In this document: piece by piece, positions 9,495 through 16,903 of the stretch
How the letters are laid out: each line of letters opens with the position of its first letter
How positions within the stretch are numbered: the stretch's first letter is position 1
NCBI GenBank assembly: GCA_020054205.1
Contig: JAGVLS010000004.1
Coordinates: forward strand, 167,518-231,517
Direction of reading: 5' to 3'
From: Candidatus Obscuribacterales bacterium
GTDB taxonomy: Bacteria; Cyanobacteriota; Vampirovibrionia; Obscuribacterales; Obscuribacteraceae
Length of the DNA stretch: 64,000 nucleotides
The notes under the pieces: model-generated
Database searches by the model: none
Told to the model about the DNA's origin: nothing
The model's input: only the letters and a program-made list of their open reading frames with translations
Position numbers and translations under genes: made by a program

Positions 9495-10095
9495 GTTTCA
9501 CTTGTTGTTCATAGCTACGCAAAGCATTTGCCATCCAAATTGGCATAGATTGTACAGAAGATTTGAGCTTTTCAAATTCTTTAGGCTTTAATTGCTTCTT
9601 AATTGAGGCAATAATTTCTGGCGTAACCTCTTCTTTGCCCAAATACCAAAGAGCAGATATAACTACTCCAATTTTATTATTAGCATGCTCTAGCTTGCGT
9701 GGACTTATATGTTTTAGTCTAACTGTCATTTTTCCAACTTTAAATTTCCCTGATGGCCCAGTAGTATAAAACACTGGCTGAGTTTGCATTTGAGTAGACA
9801 GTCCTAAGACACGGGCTGCTTCAGCTCCATGAATTGCAACCCTAGCTCCGGTAGATTCCACTTTAGCTTCAGCAATTTTAAATGGTTCTGGTAGAACTTG
9901 TTCTACATATTTACTATGTCTGGGACGTACATAAACTCCCCTGGTAATACGTGTGATTTTTCCTGCTTTAACTAGACGAGACAAGGCTTGATCTACAACT
10001 GCCCGGCTCCCAAGATTAAGCAGTCTGGTAGAACTAAATGGTTTTCCTAAAGGAATTTTTACTATATGTTGATAAATTATTCTTGATATGCTCAT
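9487..10095 (-). CDS. abiEi: AbiEi-type antitoxin / transcriptional repressor
   Basis: 202 aa of the DUF6088/AbiEi type. The N-terminal 60 residues form a winged helix (S-R-A-V-V-D-Q-A-L-S-R-L-V-K-A-G-K-I-T-R), followed by G-V-Y-V-R-P-R, typical of AbiEi antitoxins. The remainder is the antitoxin domain. Known AbiEi proteins neutralise AbiEii and repress their own promoter by binding inverted repeats; a strong candidate promoter/operator is present upstream at 10112-10152 (separate entry). Confidence 0.87.
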   Translation of the reverse strand: MSISRIIYQHIVKIPLGKPFSSTRLLNLGSRAVVDQALSRLVKAGKITRITRGVYVRPRHSKYVEQVLPEPFKIAEAKVESTGARVAIHGAEAARVLGLSTQMQTQPVFYTTGPSGKFKVGKMTVRLKHISPRKLEHANNKIGVVISALWYLGKEEVTPEIIASIKKQLKPKEFEKLKSSVQSMPIWMANALRSYEQQVKHA

Positions 10096-10111
10096 AATTC
10101 TATCCTTTATA

Positions 10112-10152
10112 TGTCAGAAATATTAGCATTTTTTCTGACAATTGTCAATACT
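10112..10152 (-). promoter_or_regulatory. abiE promoter with inverted-repeat operator
   Basis: On the minus strand a perfect -35 box TTGACA (10148-10143), a 17-base spacer and a -10-like TAATAT (10125-10120) point to abiEi. A perfect 9-base inverted repeat, TGTCAGAAA (10112-10120) and TTTCTGACA (10132-10140), brackets the -10 box, and a 12-base palindrome TGACAATTGTCA (10136-10147) overlaps the -35. The geometry fits autorepression by the AbiEi winged helix. Confidence 0.7.
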
Positions 10153-10153
10153 G

Positions 10154-10798
10154 CTAGAGAAGTATTGTTATTAGCAGGCAAATGCCAATAGATGGGAGCA
10201 CTTTTGGAAACATTCTTGTGAATTTGTCATCAGAACTTCTTTGCTTTTCTGTACCAAGCAAGGTTTCTATTGAATAACTCAAATTAGATACGATTGAATC
10301 GCATACAAAAAATCGTGATCCTTCAACCCTGGTATCAAAGTTTATTTGTATTATAGAAGCACCCCTACCAGTATCTTGAATATTGACTTCTAATGCTACA
10401 AATCTGAAAAATCGTTTCTTAAGCATCTGAAATTTTCCAAAAAAATTAGCCTCTACACACACATGCTCTTCTGCGAAACGTAAGCTAGCCACAATACGCC
10501 CAGATTGTGTATCAGCGGTGGCAATCTGCCAGCGGTCACCATAATTATAGGAACTTTCAGCTAACAAATCGCGTATCTTTGCAAATGCATGTTTAGCTGG
10601 AATGTTATATTCCTTAGGTTCAGGATGGAGCAGGTTATATCTATACTTCAGACCAAGAAAAATTATTGGAATAAGTGCAATGATCATAGCTATTATCTTT
10701 AGAAGAATTGTGAGCGTCTCAAAATGTATTGCTTTTGATATAAGTATGCTTATGAATAAAAATATTAGTGTTCTTTTCCAAATTTCTATATTTCCCAT
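10154..10798 (-). CDS. Membrane protein of the mobilisation module, unknown function
   Basis: 214 aa, not recognised. Two hydrophobic segments near 8-25 and 30-50 anchor the N-terminus; residues 60-190 are soluble, and a short hydrophobic tail (about 203-214) ends the protein. The soluble part (H-A-F-A-K-I-R-D-L-L-A-E ... W-Q-I-A-T-A-D ... G-R-I-V-A-S-L-R) resembles in layout the N-terminal 90 residues of the coupling protein encoded just upstream, so the two may share a domain. Its start overlaps the end of that gene by 13 bases, indicating translational coupling. It could give the otherwise soluble coupling protein a membrane partner; this is inference. Confidence 0.7.
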   Translation of the reverse strand: MGNIEIWKRTLIFLFISILISKAIHFETLTILLKIIAMIIALIPIIFLGLKYRYNLLHPEPKEYNIPAKHAFAKIRDLLAESSYNYGDRWQIATADTQSGRIVASLRFAEEHVCVEANFFGKFQMLKKRFFRFVALEVNIQDTGRGASIIQINFDTRVEGSRFFVCDSIVSNLSYSIETLLGTEKQRSSDDKFTRMFPKVLPSIGICLLITILL

Positions 10799-12735
10799 AT
10801 ATCATCCATCTCTGGTCGTTGAGTTTGTGATCTTGTACTACTAGATGTTTGTTCAGCTATATCTTGTTCTTGCTTAGACTGAATATTTCTTTGATCTTCT
10901 ATCTCAATTTGTTGTTTGTTTGAATCGTCTTTGTGATTCTGTGAATAATTTTTTGACTGCTTTTCTTTCAATAAATTTTTTCCTCGCTCACGAATTGTTC
11001 TTGTAACTTGATGCCTTTGCCTATCTGGCGATGGATAAGTCAAGGCACTGGAATATGCATCTGGTGGAAATAATGGAAGTTTTAAGGGTGGTGTATCGTT
11101 TGTAAAAACTATTACTTCGTTTTTTAACTTAATGAGCTCATCGGGTGTTGCCAGCGCTCTTCCTTGTAAGAATTCATGTACGCGTCCAGTATCGGTAACG
11201 GTAATTTCCTCGACAGTTGTTCTACCGAGTGCTTCGCTTAGAGCTTTAGCTTCGTGAAAGTTCTTTTGTCTAAAATAAACCTGTGTTGCAGGTTGATCAA
11301 AAATAATTTGAGCTTCTTTTCTGGAATAGGTTCTTTCAAGTTGATGATAGTTTTGAAAACCAAGCACCAAGCTGATTCTTGCTTTACGTATGATGGATAA
11401 TACATCGGCAATATTTGCGATTTTGCCAAAGTTGGTGAATTCATCCAAAAATAGTGCCGTTTGATATCTCATATCAGAGCGATTGTCTAGCAAATAATCA
11501 AGCAGAAAGTTCATTATTAGCGAACCGACTAATTTGCTATCGTGGGAACGGCTGGGAACTGCTAGGTAAAAGGTGAATAAATCATTCTTTAAAGACTGAA
11601 GATCAAAGTCTGTTTTCTCAGTGAGAGTTACAAGCTGATCTGTTATCCAGGGATTAAGTTTGGTCATTAGTCCTGCCAATACTCCAAACCGGAAATTTTC
11701 AGAAGTTGCCCCGAGCCAGCCTTCAAATTCCATCTGAGCAAGTTGAGACGGACTTTTATTGAGAGTGTATTTCGTCTCTTCAATCCCTGATAAAAGTAAC
11801 CACCGAATAGCTCCAATATGTCCAAGTTCTGGATCGGTAGCTGCCGTATGAAGAAGTAGAGAGGTTAGAAGTTGCTTTTCAGATCTATCCCAGGTTGGAT
11901 CTAATCTTGCTTCATCATGCTGTCCATTTAGAATTATCAAATCAGCTAACTTTTCGGCTTCCTTTACTTTCATATCATCAGGAGCGAGCCTTATGCGGTC
12001 TATCGGATTTATTCTGGTTGATGTCATATCAGATGGATTAAAGCAATAAATCTGGTGTCCAGCTTGTTTGCGCCAGCCAGAGGTTAGGGAATATAATTCG
12101 CCTGCCTCGTAACCGGGGGTAGCTTCTGTAACTATCATATTTATTCCAAGGCGTTCAATAAGATTAGGAATAAAGAACCCTCTAGTTTTACCGACACCGG
12201 TACGTCCGCATACAAGAGCATGCGAATGAGTTACAAGTTCTGGTACACAGATATATTCCGAACTATCTTTTGTTTTTCCAAGTATGAGTCTTGTTGGTTC
12301 TGGTTTTTTACATATGTATCTAGATTTCCGTAATTCTTCTTCTGTTCCCCATGAAGCTGAGCCATGAACTACAGATTTTTCCTTAGTGCTTGCAACAGTC
12401 TTTGCTCTTAAAGCGTCATTTTGTAATTGCTTAATTATTTGATGGCATCTGGTTTCACAATCAGAATTTGTTCCTCCTCCTTTGCGCTCTATAATTTCTA
12501 TATTAATAACTATATGAGAAGAAATTTCTGACCATTGTAATAGTACTCTGTATTCATGATGCCACCAATCACGACCAACTCTTTCATCAAGTCGTTCAAT
12601 AGCTAGTATTTGATTTAGTTGTTTACTGGCTCTTGAGACTGTATAACCTAATCTATCTAAAACGTTAACAGCAAGAATAGGAAAGTCGGCAGATGTAACA
12701 TCAATTGTGCCAGTATATTTTGCAGAAGCTGTCAT
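10786..12735 (-). CDS. Type IV coupling protein (VirD4/TraD family)
   Basis: 649 aa ATPase that would recruit the relaxase-DNA complex to a type IV secretion channel. Walker A is G-R-T-G-V-G-K-T (177-184) and Walker B A-L-F-L-D-E-F (427-433); the sensor-like G-F-Q-N-Y-H-Q-L follows. Residues 555-649 are charged, Gln/Lys-rich and probably disordered. Unlike classical VirD4/TraD proteins there is no N-terminal membrane segment; instead residues 10-90 form a small soluble domain. A GGGGTAATAACAA leader precedes the ATG, and the relaxase gene ends 6 bases upstream. Only mobilisation genes, no mating-pair genes, are seen here, so the element may borrow a secretion apparatus or the rest may lie outside the window. 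Confidence 0.88.
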   Translation of the reverse strand: MTASAKYTGTIDVTSADFPILAVNVLDRLGYTVSRASKQLNQILAIERLDERVGRDWWHHEYRVLLQWSEISSHIVINIEIIERKGGGTNSDCETRCHQIIKQLQNDALRAKTVASTKEKSVVHGSASWGTEEELRKSRYICKKPEPTRLILGKTKDSSEYICVPELVTHSHALVCGRTGVGKTRGFFIPNLIERLGINMIVTEATPGYEAGELYSLTSGWRKQAGHQIYCFNPSDMTSTRINPIDRIRLAPDDMKVKEAEKLADLIILNGQHDEARLDPTWDRSEKQLLTSLLLHTAATDPELGHIGAIRWLLLSGIEETKYTLNKSPSQLAQMEFEGWLGATSENFRFGVLAGLMTKLNPWITDQLVTLTEKTDFDLQSLKNDLFTFYLAVPSRSHDSKLVGSLIMNFLLDYLLDNRSDMRYQTALFLDEFTNFGKIANIADVLSIIRKARISLVLGFQNYHQLERTYSRKEAQIIFDQPATQVYFRQKNFHEAKALSEALGRTTVEEITVTDTGRVHEFLQGRALATPDELIKLKNEVIVFTNDTPPLKLPLFPPDAYSSALTYPSPDRQRHQVTRTIRERGKNLLKEKQSKNYSQNHKDDSNKQQIEIEDQRNIQSKQEQDIAEQTSSSTRSQTQRPEMDDIWEI

Positions 12736-12741
12736 TTGTTA

Positions 12742-14034
12742 TTACCCCATGTAATCAATATTTTTGTCTCGCTTGTCTTTTTGTTTTTGACGTTCTTGTC
12801 TGGTGTTTTCTTGAAATTTTTTATTATCATCAATTGTTTGCTCGACTTTTTGGATTGTTTCTTCATCTTTTGCTTTTTCCTCCGGTCGTTTACGCTTGTT
12901 TTGCTTAGCTTCACGATCGCGTTTAATTTTTTCTAGATCTTCTTGTGATTCTTTGAATCTATCCCTTTGTTCAGTAAGAGGAATAGATCTAACAATTTCA
13001 GCGGCAATGGATGCTTCTGTAAGAAATAGTCCGATGATTGGGTTTCTCATTAGCTCTTGTTGCATAGGGGAGACTACACGATTACCAGCTGGTGAAGTCA
13101 CTGATTTATCTTGTCTTACTGTAAAATTCTTTGCTGAAGATAATTGACGTGTGAGTTCGCCAGAAAATTGTTTTCTATCATTTACCTCTAACCATTGGCG
13201 CAATTGCTGATAGTTCTCTTTTGGCAGCCTTTGAGCCTTATCAGAATTCTCTCGCAACTGCTTTTGAAGACTGGTAAGTTGCTCTTTATTATCATTTTCT
13301 GAATAGCGTTTTTCTTTATATTCAAATGATTGTGCTTCTTTTTCCTGAGATTTCTCAAGCTTTTGCTTTTTTGCCCATGTTTCATAAGGCTCTAATTGCT
13401 CTCTTACAATTTTTTTGTGCAGCCAGGGTAATTCCTCACCTTTGAAAATGCGTTCTTGCTTTTCGCGTTCATATTTTTCTTGACGTTCTAGTCTTTGCTT
13501 TTCAGCACGGACTCTTCTAGCTTCGCGAAACTCAAAGGTGTGAGTGCGGTCTAAATAGCGATCACCAAATTCTTTCATCAAGTCATAATCATGCTTGGTG
13601 AACCTGACACTGCTTCCACCTTCATCTTTAGGTAAAACTACAACATGAATATGATGATGCTCAGTATTTTTATGTACTACCGCACACCACTTTAAATCCA
13701 TGCCTTTTTCGGCTTCCAATTGATGCATAACTTCTCTTGTAAAAGCTTTTGGATCAGCTGGATTAATTTCTGGAGCCAAAGTCAGCTTATGAATAACGAC
13801 CCCATTACTTTTGTATCCACGAATAGCATCTTTAATGAATTTCATGTTTGCATGATCATCATCATGAGAAAAAACCTCGCGTCCACCTTTATCACGGTCA
13901 CGCCCGGGTCTGTGTTGAATATATTTGACATGACTTAAGGCTGAACCAATTGCCATTGTTTTGGCAGCTTTAAAGCTACCGGCAGCTCGTCGCTTGGAAT
14001 GAATAGAGACATAGCTATGGCGAATAACTATCAC
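12742..14034 (-). CDS. Relaxase (MobA/VirD2-type mobilisation nuclease)
   Basis: 430 aa. The relaxase domain covers about 1-200. The metal-binding histidine cluster H-H-H-I-H (126-130) with a preceding His at 121 is motif III of the MOBP/MOBQ-type enzymes, which nick oriT and stay covalently attached through a tyrosine. Candidate nucleophiles are Tyr8 (R-H-S-Y) and Tyr38 (V-K-Y). The C-terminal half (200-430) is charged and Lys/Glu/Gln-rich with coiled-coil character. Its start overlaps the accessory gene by 4 bases (ATGA), and the coupling protein gene follows directly, the classical order of a mobilisation operon. Confidence 0.88.
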   Translation of the reverse strand: MIVIRHSYVSIHSKRRAAGSFKAAKTMAIGSALSHVKYIQHRPGRDRDKGGREVFSHDDDHANMKFIKDAIRGYKSNGVVIHKLTLAPEINPADPKAFTREVMHQLEAEKGMDLKWCAVVHKNTEHHHIHVVVLPKDEGGSSVRFTKHDYDLMKEFGDRYLDRTHTFEFREARRVRAEKQRLERQEKYEREKQERIFKGEELPWLHKKIVREQLEPYETWAKKQKLEKSQEKEAQSFEYKEKRYSENDNKEQLTSLQKQLRENSDKAQRLPKENYQQLRQWLEVNDRKQFSGELTRQLSSAKNFTVRQDKSVTSPAGNRVVSPMQQELMRNPIIGLFLTEASIAAEIVRSIPLTEQRDRFKESQEDLEKIKRDREAKQNKRKRPEEKAKDEETIQKVEQTIDDNKKFQENTRQERQKQKDKRDKNIDYMG

Positions 14035-14438
14035 TGAACGACCTCTTTCATTTTGTTGGCAAGTACTCGTTCATCTTCAGTAAGGCGTTTGCGCATATTT
14101 TGTTTGACGGTATTTGCTGCTGAAACAAAGCGCTGTTCTATTTGATTCTCTAAGTGGCTTTGCCAGGCAAGTTCAAATAGTGTGCCAACTTGTGCACCCT
14201 GGCGAGCGAGCATTCCACAAATACGTTCCGTCATTTGTCTAATGCTTTGTGTAAGTTCGCTTTCTTTTTTCTGATTTTCTATTGTTTCATGATATTTTAG
14301 ATACCATCTGATAGCTTGCCGAGCCATTTCAGATTTAGTGAGATTTTTAGACTGTGCAAGGCATATTAAGTTTTTGAGATCGCCGCTTGAAAGTCGAGTT
14401 TCAATTTTAGTTTTAAGAGATTGTGAATGTCTTGGCAT
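14031..14438 (-). CDS. Mobilisation accessory protein (MobC-like, ribbon-helix-helix)
   Basis: 135 aa. The N-terminus K-T-K-I-E-T-R-L-S followed by two helices (S-E-M-A-R-Q-A-I-R-W-Y-L) has the ribbon-helix-helix pattern of relaxosome accessory proteins that bind oriT and help the relaxase. Residues 55-135 are helical and charged. AGGA at 14450-14453 (minus strand) lies about 10 bases before the ATG. First gene of the mobC-relaxase-coupling protein operon. Confidence 0.75.
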   Translation of the reverse strand: MPRHSQSLKTKIETRLSSGDLKNLICLAQSKNLTKSEMARQAIRWYLKYHETIENQKKESELTQSIRQMTERICGMLARQGAQVGTLFELAWQSHLENQIEQRFVSAANTVKQNMRKRLTEDERVLANKMKEVVQ

Positions 14439-14439
14439 T

Positions 14440-14644
14440 TTTGTTTTGTCCTGTGTAAAAGTGCTTGTTAGACAATGGTGCTATATGTAGTGTCATGGTA
14501 TTTTTGAAGTTTTTGAAATCATGTCCTGCGTCAAAAGCTAGCTACAGACAAGCTCTTGGGGTTACCGCCGAACGGCTTTATCTTGCCTACCGCTCTGGTT
14601 GCACGATATTCCGTGCACTGTCATGGGCGGCGCTTCGCGACGAC
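14440..14644. other. Candidate oriT / structured non-coding segment upstream of the relaxase operon
   Basis: No credible gene. The segment is notably G+C-richer than its surroundings and contains an inverted repeat TGCACG-6-CGTGCA (14600-14605/14612-14617) and a small GCCG-AA-CGGC hairpin near 14567. oriT usually lies immediately upstream of the accessory/relaxase genes, so position and structure fit, but no known nic sequence was recognised. Confidence 0.3.
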
Positions 14645-14974
14645 TCACATGTCGGAGCCATCGCGCTGGTCTGACAGTATCGTTACTTTGTATTTAGAAT
14701 TTCTATTTGTATGTGTAGCTAATTTTGATTGATATATTGAAAGTAATTGCTTAGCAACTATTGCTATCAGATTAAGCAGGTTAACTATTACTGTTCCAAA
14801 TAGCTGACACAAAAGTCCGGCAGTTGTTAGGAACAGGCTAGTGAATATACCAAGTAATGCTTTTAATACGGAATCTGCCTTTCCGCCTGCCATATTAACT
14901 AATAAAACTAAAATGAAAACAAGTAGAACAATCTGTTCAATAAAGCCAAATGGTGAAAATATGTTTTGTTCCAT
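14645..14974 (-). CDS. Small two-TM membrane protein, unknown
   Basis: 109 aa with hydrophobic segments at about 12-28 and 37-73 (the second long enough for a hairpin or two spans), then a polar C-terminus. The ATG at 14974 is chosen because GGAGGT (14986-14981 on the minus strand) lies 6 bases before it. A longer frame exists upstream to 15160 but runs through G+C-rich structured DNA and lacks such a signal. It lies between an excisionase-like gene and the mobilisation operon, same strand. A conjugation-associated role is possible but the protein is not recognised. Confidence 0.65.
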   Translation of the reverse strand: MEQNIFSPFGFIEQIVLLVFILVLLVNMAGGKADSVLKALLGIFTSLFLTTAGLLCQLFGTVIVNLLNLIAIVAKQLLSIYQSKLATHTNRNSKYKVTILSDQRDGSDM

Positions 14975-15208
14975 GATGAAACCTCCATGCTGTAGCTCAC
15001 AACAGGCAAGCTTGCTATATGCCGGTATCGCTCCTGTTTGAGCCCAAGTTGTATATAAGTAGTGGAAAAGTCCGGGCTTGACCGTTACGCTAAAATTAGA
15101 AATAGCGACGGCGCAGTCAATGCGCTTTATTATTTGTGCCGTCCATCGACCCGCCGTCACCCATAACTAAAATGCGTAACGAGTCAACGCCCTTATTAGA
15201 CTAGTGTG

Positions 15209-15442
15209 TTAACAGACGTTTTGAGAATTTCTTGCTATAAAAGCATCTAGGTCTGTTCTTTTGTATTTAACTAAACGACCAATTTTGACACAGGGCAAAT
15301 TATAACGTCCTGTGCATTTCCAAATTGCTAGAGTTTGCTCGGATATTCCTAAATAAGCCGAAGCTTCTTTGCGGCTAAGTAATTCCGGTCGAAATCTACC
15401 TTCGTATGTATCATTAGATTGAAACGTCGGTATGTTAGACAT
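15209..15442 (-). CDS. Excisionase-type helix-turn-helix DNA-binding protein
   Basis: 77 aa. A winged-helix MerR-like/HTH_17 domain fills it: L-S-R-K-E-A-S-A-Y-L-G-I-S-E-Q-T-L-A-I-W, then V-K-I-G-R-L-V-K-Y and D-L-D-A-F-I. Such proteins act as recombination directionality factors or small regulators in integrative elements. The ATG at 15442 has AAGGAAGG a few bases upstream; a longer in-frame start at 15517 has no such signal. Its presence supports an integrative element, although no integrase gene is seen in the window. Confidence 0.8.
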   Translation of the reverse strand: MSNIPTFQSNDTYEGRFRPELLSRKEASAYLGISEQTLAIWKCTGRYNLPCVKIGRLVKYKRTDLDAFIARNSQNVC

Positions 15443-15946
15443 GCAACCTTCCTTTATGCACCATAAATGGCGACACGTGTGCCACAGTACAACAGTACTG
15501 TGGACTTGTAGAGACAAGAATATAGCCTCAATGAAAATTGAGACCAGTATTTATTGAGATTAGGAGCCATTTGTCAGGCTTTCTTCCTCTGTAAAAAACT
15601 TAAAATTCAAATAAAGAGTTAAATAGCTAAGTCTTTATTGGTTATATAAACATCAAAATAAATTTGTAAAATAGTTGTTAATTTGTCAGGCTTTTCGCCA
15701 GTTGTATCTGTTTATTTGTTCTTTTATTTCTATTAGGGGCAGTATTGTAATTGCACACAATATTTTTGTCAACTAGGTAAACCATGATTTTATCTTTTCC
15801 CAAGTTTTCTCTAGTTTTAGATAGACAAAAAAACCCACTTCTCAGAAATAATTAAGCAAATGAAGGGTTGTTGAGGGGTGTATTGCATACAGAAGATTGC
15901 AAAACCGGATGCCTATTCAATAAGAGCTCAAAACAAGGAGATTTTT
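15443..15946. other. 504-base AT-rich intergenic region with 14-base direct repeats
   Basis: No gene is supported. ATTTGTCAGGCTTT occurs exactly twice in the same orientation, at 15569-15582 and 15681-15694. An inverted repeat TATTGT-8-ACAATA lies at 15743-15762. It separates the minus-strand excisionase-like gene from a plus-strand gene, so it must hold divergent promoters, but none could be assigned with confidence. Confidence 0.5.
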
Positions 15947-16759
15947 ATGGAAGTTTTTGTCTTTTCGGGAAAAATTGTTCCTGGCAATCTTAAATGGTCT
16001 GTTAGATGGAGCAGTGAAGTTGAATGTCCTGATCTAAATCTAGGAAAAATGAAGATTTCTATTCAGTATGAAAATGATTCAGTTACTGCAATTTTAGAAG
16101 TGCCTTCAAATTATCCCAAAATAGATCTATATACTTTCCGCAATATGGTTGAACGGATTGCAAAATCACATGTTGATTCAGTAGGTTATCTTGAAGGTTT
16201 TGGATTTGAGGTCTTCATTAGTAAGGTACTTAAACCTGATGGAAAGGAAGAAAATATTTTCTTAGAAATTCCCGACTTGAGAAAAATCAAAGATGATCTG
16301 TTTTTTGCCAACAAACATATTGAGCTAATGAAGCTAGTAGATAAATATTGGCAGTTGGAAAACGCTCTTACAAGCTTTAGGCTAGCTATTAGAGAACATG
16401 GGCATACTGGAGCGTATTGTTTTAGAGCATTGGAGAGCCTAAGGCATTATTTTGTAGAATCGGAATCTAAAAAAAGGGAAAAGCCGGATGATTCTGATTC
16501 TTGGAGGAAAATGGCTACTAAACTTAATTTACATCGATCACTAAGTGACGAGATGACAATGTTTGCATTTCCACAGCGTCATGGAGAAATTAAGGCAAAT
16601 TTGGATCTTGAAAGATCTATATTATTGCGGAGAACTTCTGCCATTATAGATAGATTTTGCATTTATGTAAGCAAAGAAAAAACATTAAAAGAGTTGGGCT
16701 ATACGGTATTAAAATGTGATGGAAAAGAATGCTTAGATCCTTCCAAGCACTCTGACTGA
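15947..16759 (+). CDS. HEPN-like hypothetical protein
   Basis: 270 aa, soluble, not confidently recognised. AAGGAG at 15935-15940 precedes the ATG at 15947; an earlier in-frame ATG (15878) lacks one. The C-terminal half is helical and resembles HEPN-type proteins encoded on mobile elements: Y-C-F-R-A-L-E-S-L-R-H-Y-F near 172-184, a long polar loop with W-R-K-M, then F-P-Q-R-H-G-E near 222-228. Many HEPN proteins are ribonucleases in defence or toxin systems, but the classical R-x(4-6)-H signature is not clear here. The N-terminal half is beta-rich. It stands alone on the plus strand, convergent with the group II intron and ssb. Confidence 0.5.
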   Translation: MEVFVFSGKIVPGNLKWSVRWSSEVECPDLNLGKMKISIQYENDSVTAILEVPSNYPKIDLYTFRNMVERIAKSHVDSVGYLEGFGFEVFISKVLKPDGKEENIFLEIPDLRKIKDDLFFANKHIELMKLVDKYWQLENALTSFRLAIREHGHTGAYCFRALESLRHYFVESESKKREKPDDSDSWRKMATKLNLHRSLSDEMTMFAFPQRHGEIKANLDLERSILLRRTSAIIDRFCIYVSKEKTLKELGYTVLKCDGKECLDPSKHSD

Positions 16760-16827
16760 TCAGAGCTTGGTATGCAGAAAACGTCCTCATTTATGGAAAA
16801 TCATTGACCAGATTACCAGCCGTCAAG

Positions 16828-16858
16828 CTACAGGGCATCACCAAGTGATGCCCTGTAG
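16828..16858. terminator. 14-bp perfect hairpin, probable bidirectional terminator
   Basis: CTACAGGGCATCAC (16828-16841), a 3-base loop CAA, and its exact complement (16845-16858). It lies between the convergent HEPN-like gene and the ssb/intron unit, where a shared terminator would be expected. No T-run follows on either strand, so intrinsic termination is uncertain; it may be a transcript-stabilising hairpin. Confidence 0.5.
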
Positions 16859-16903
16859 AGGTAAAGGTTATTTAGCTGTCAATCGCTAGTTCTATTTGGC
16901 TTC

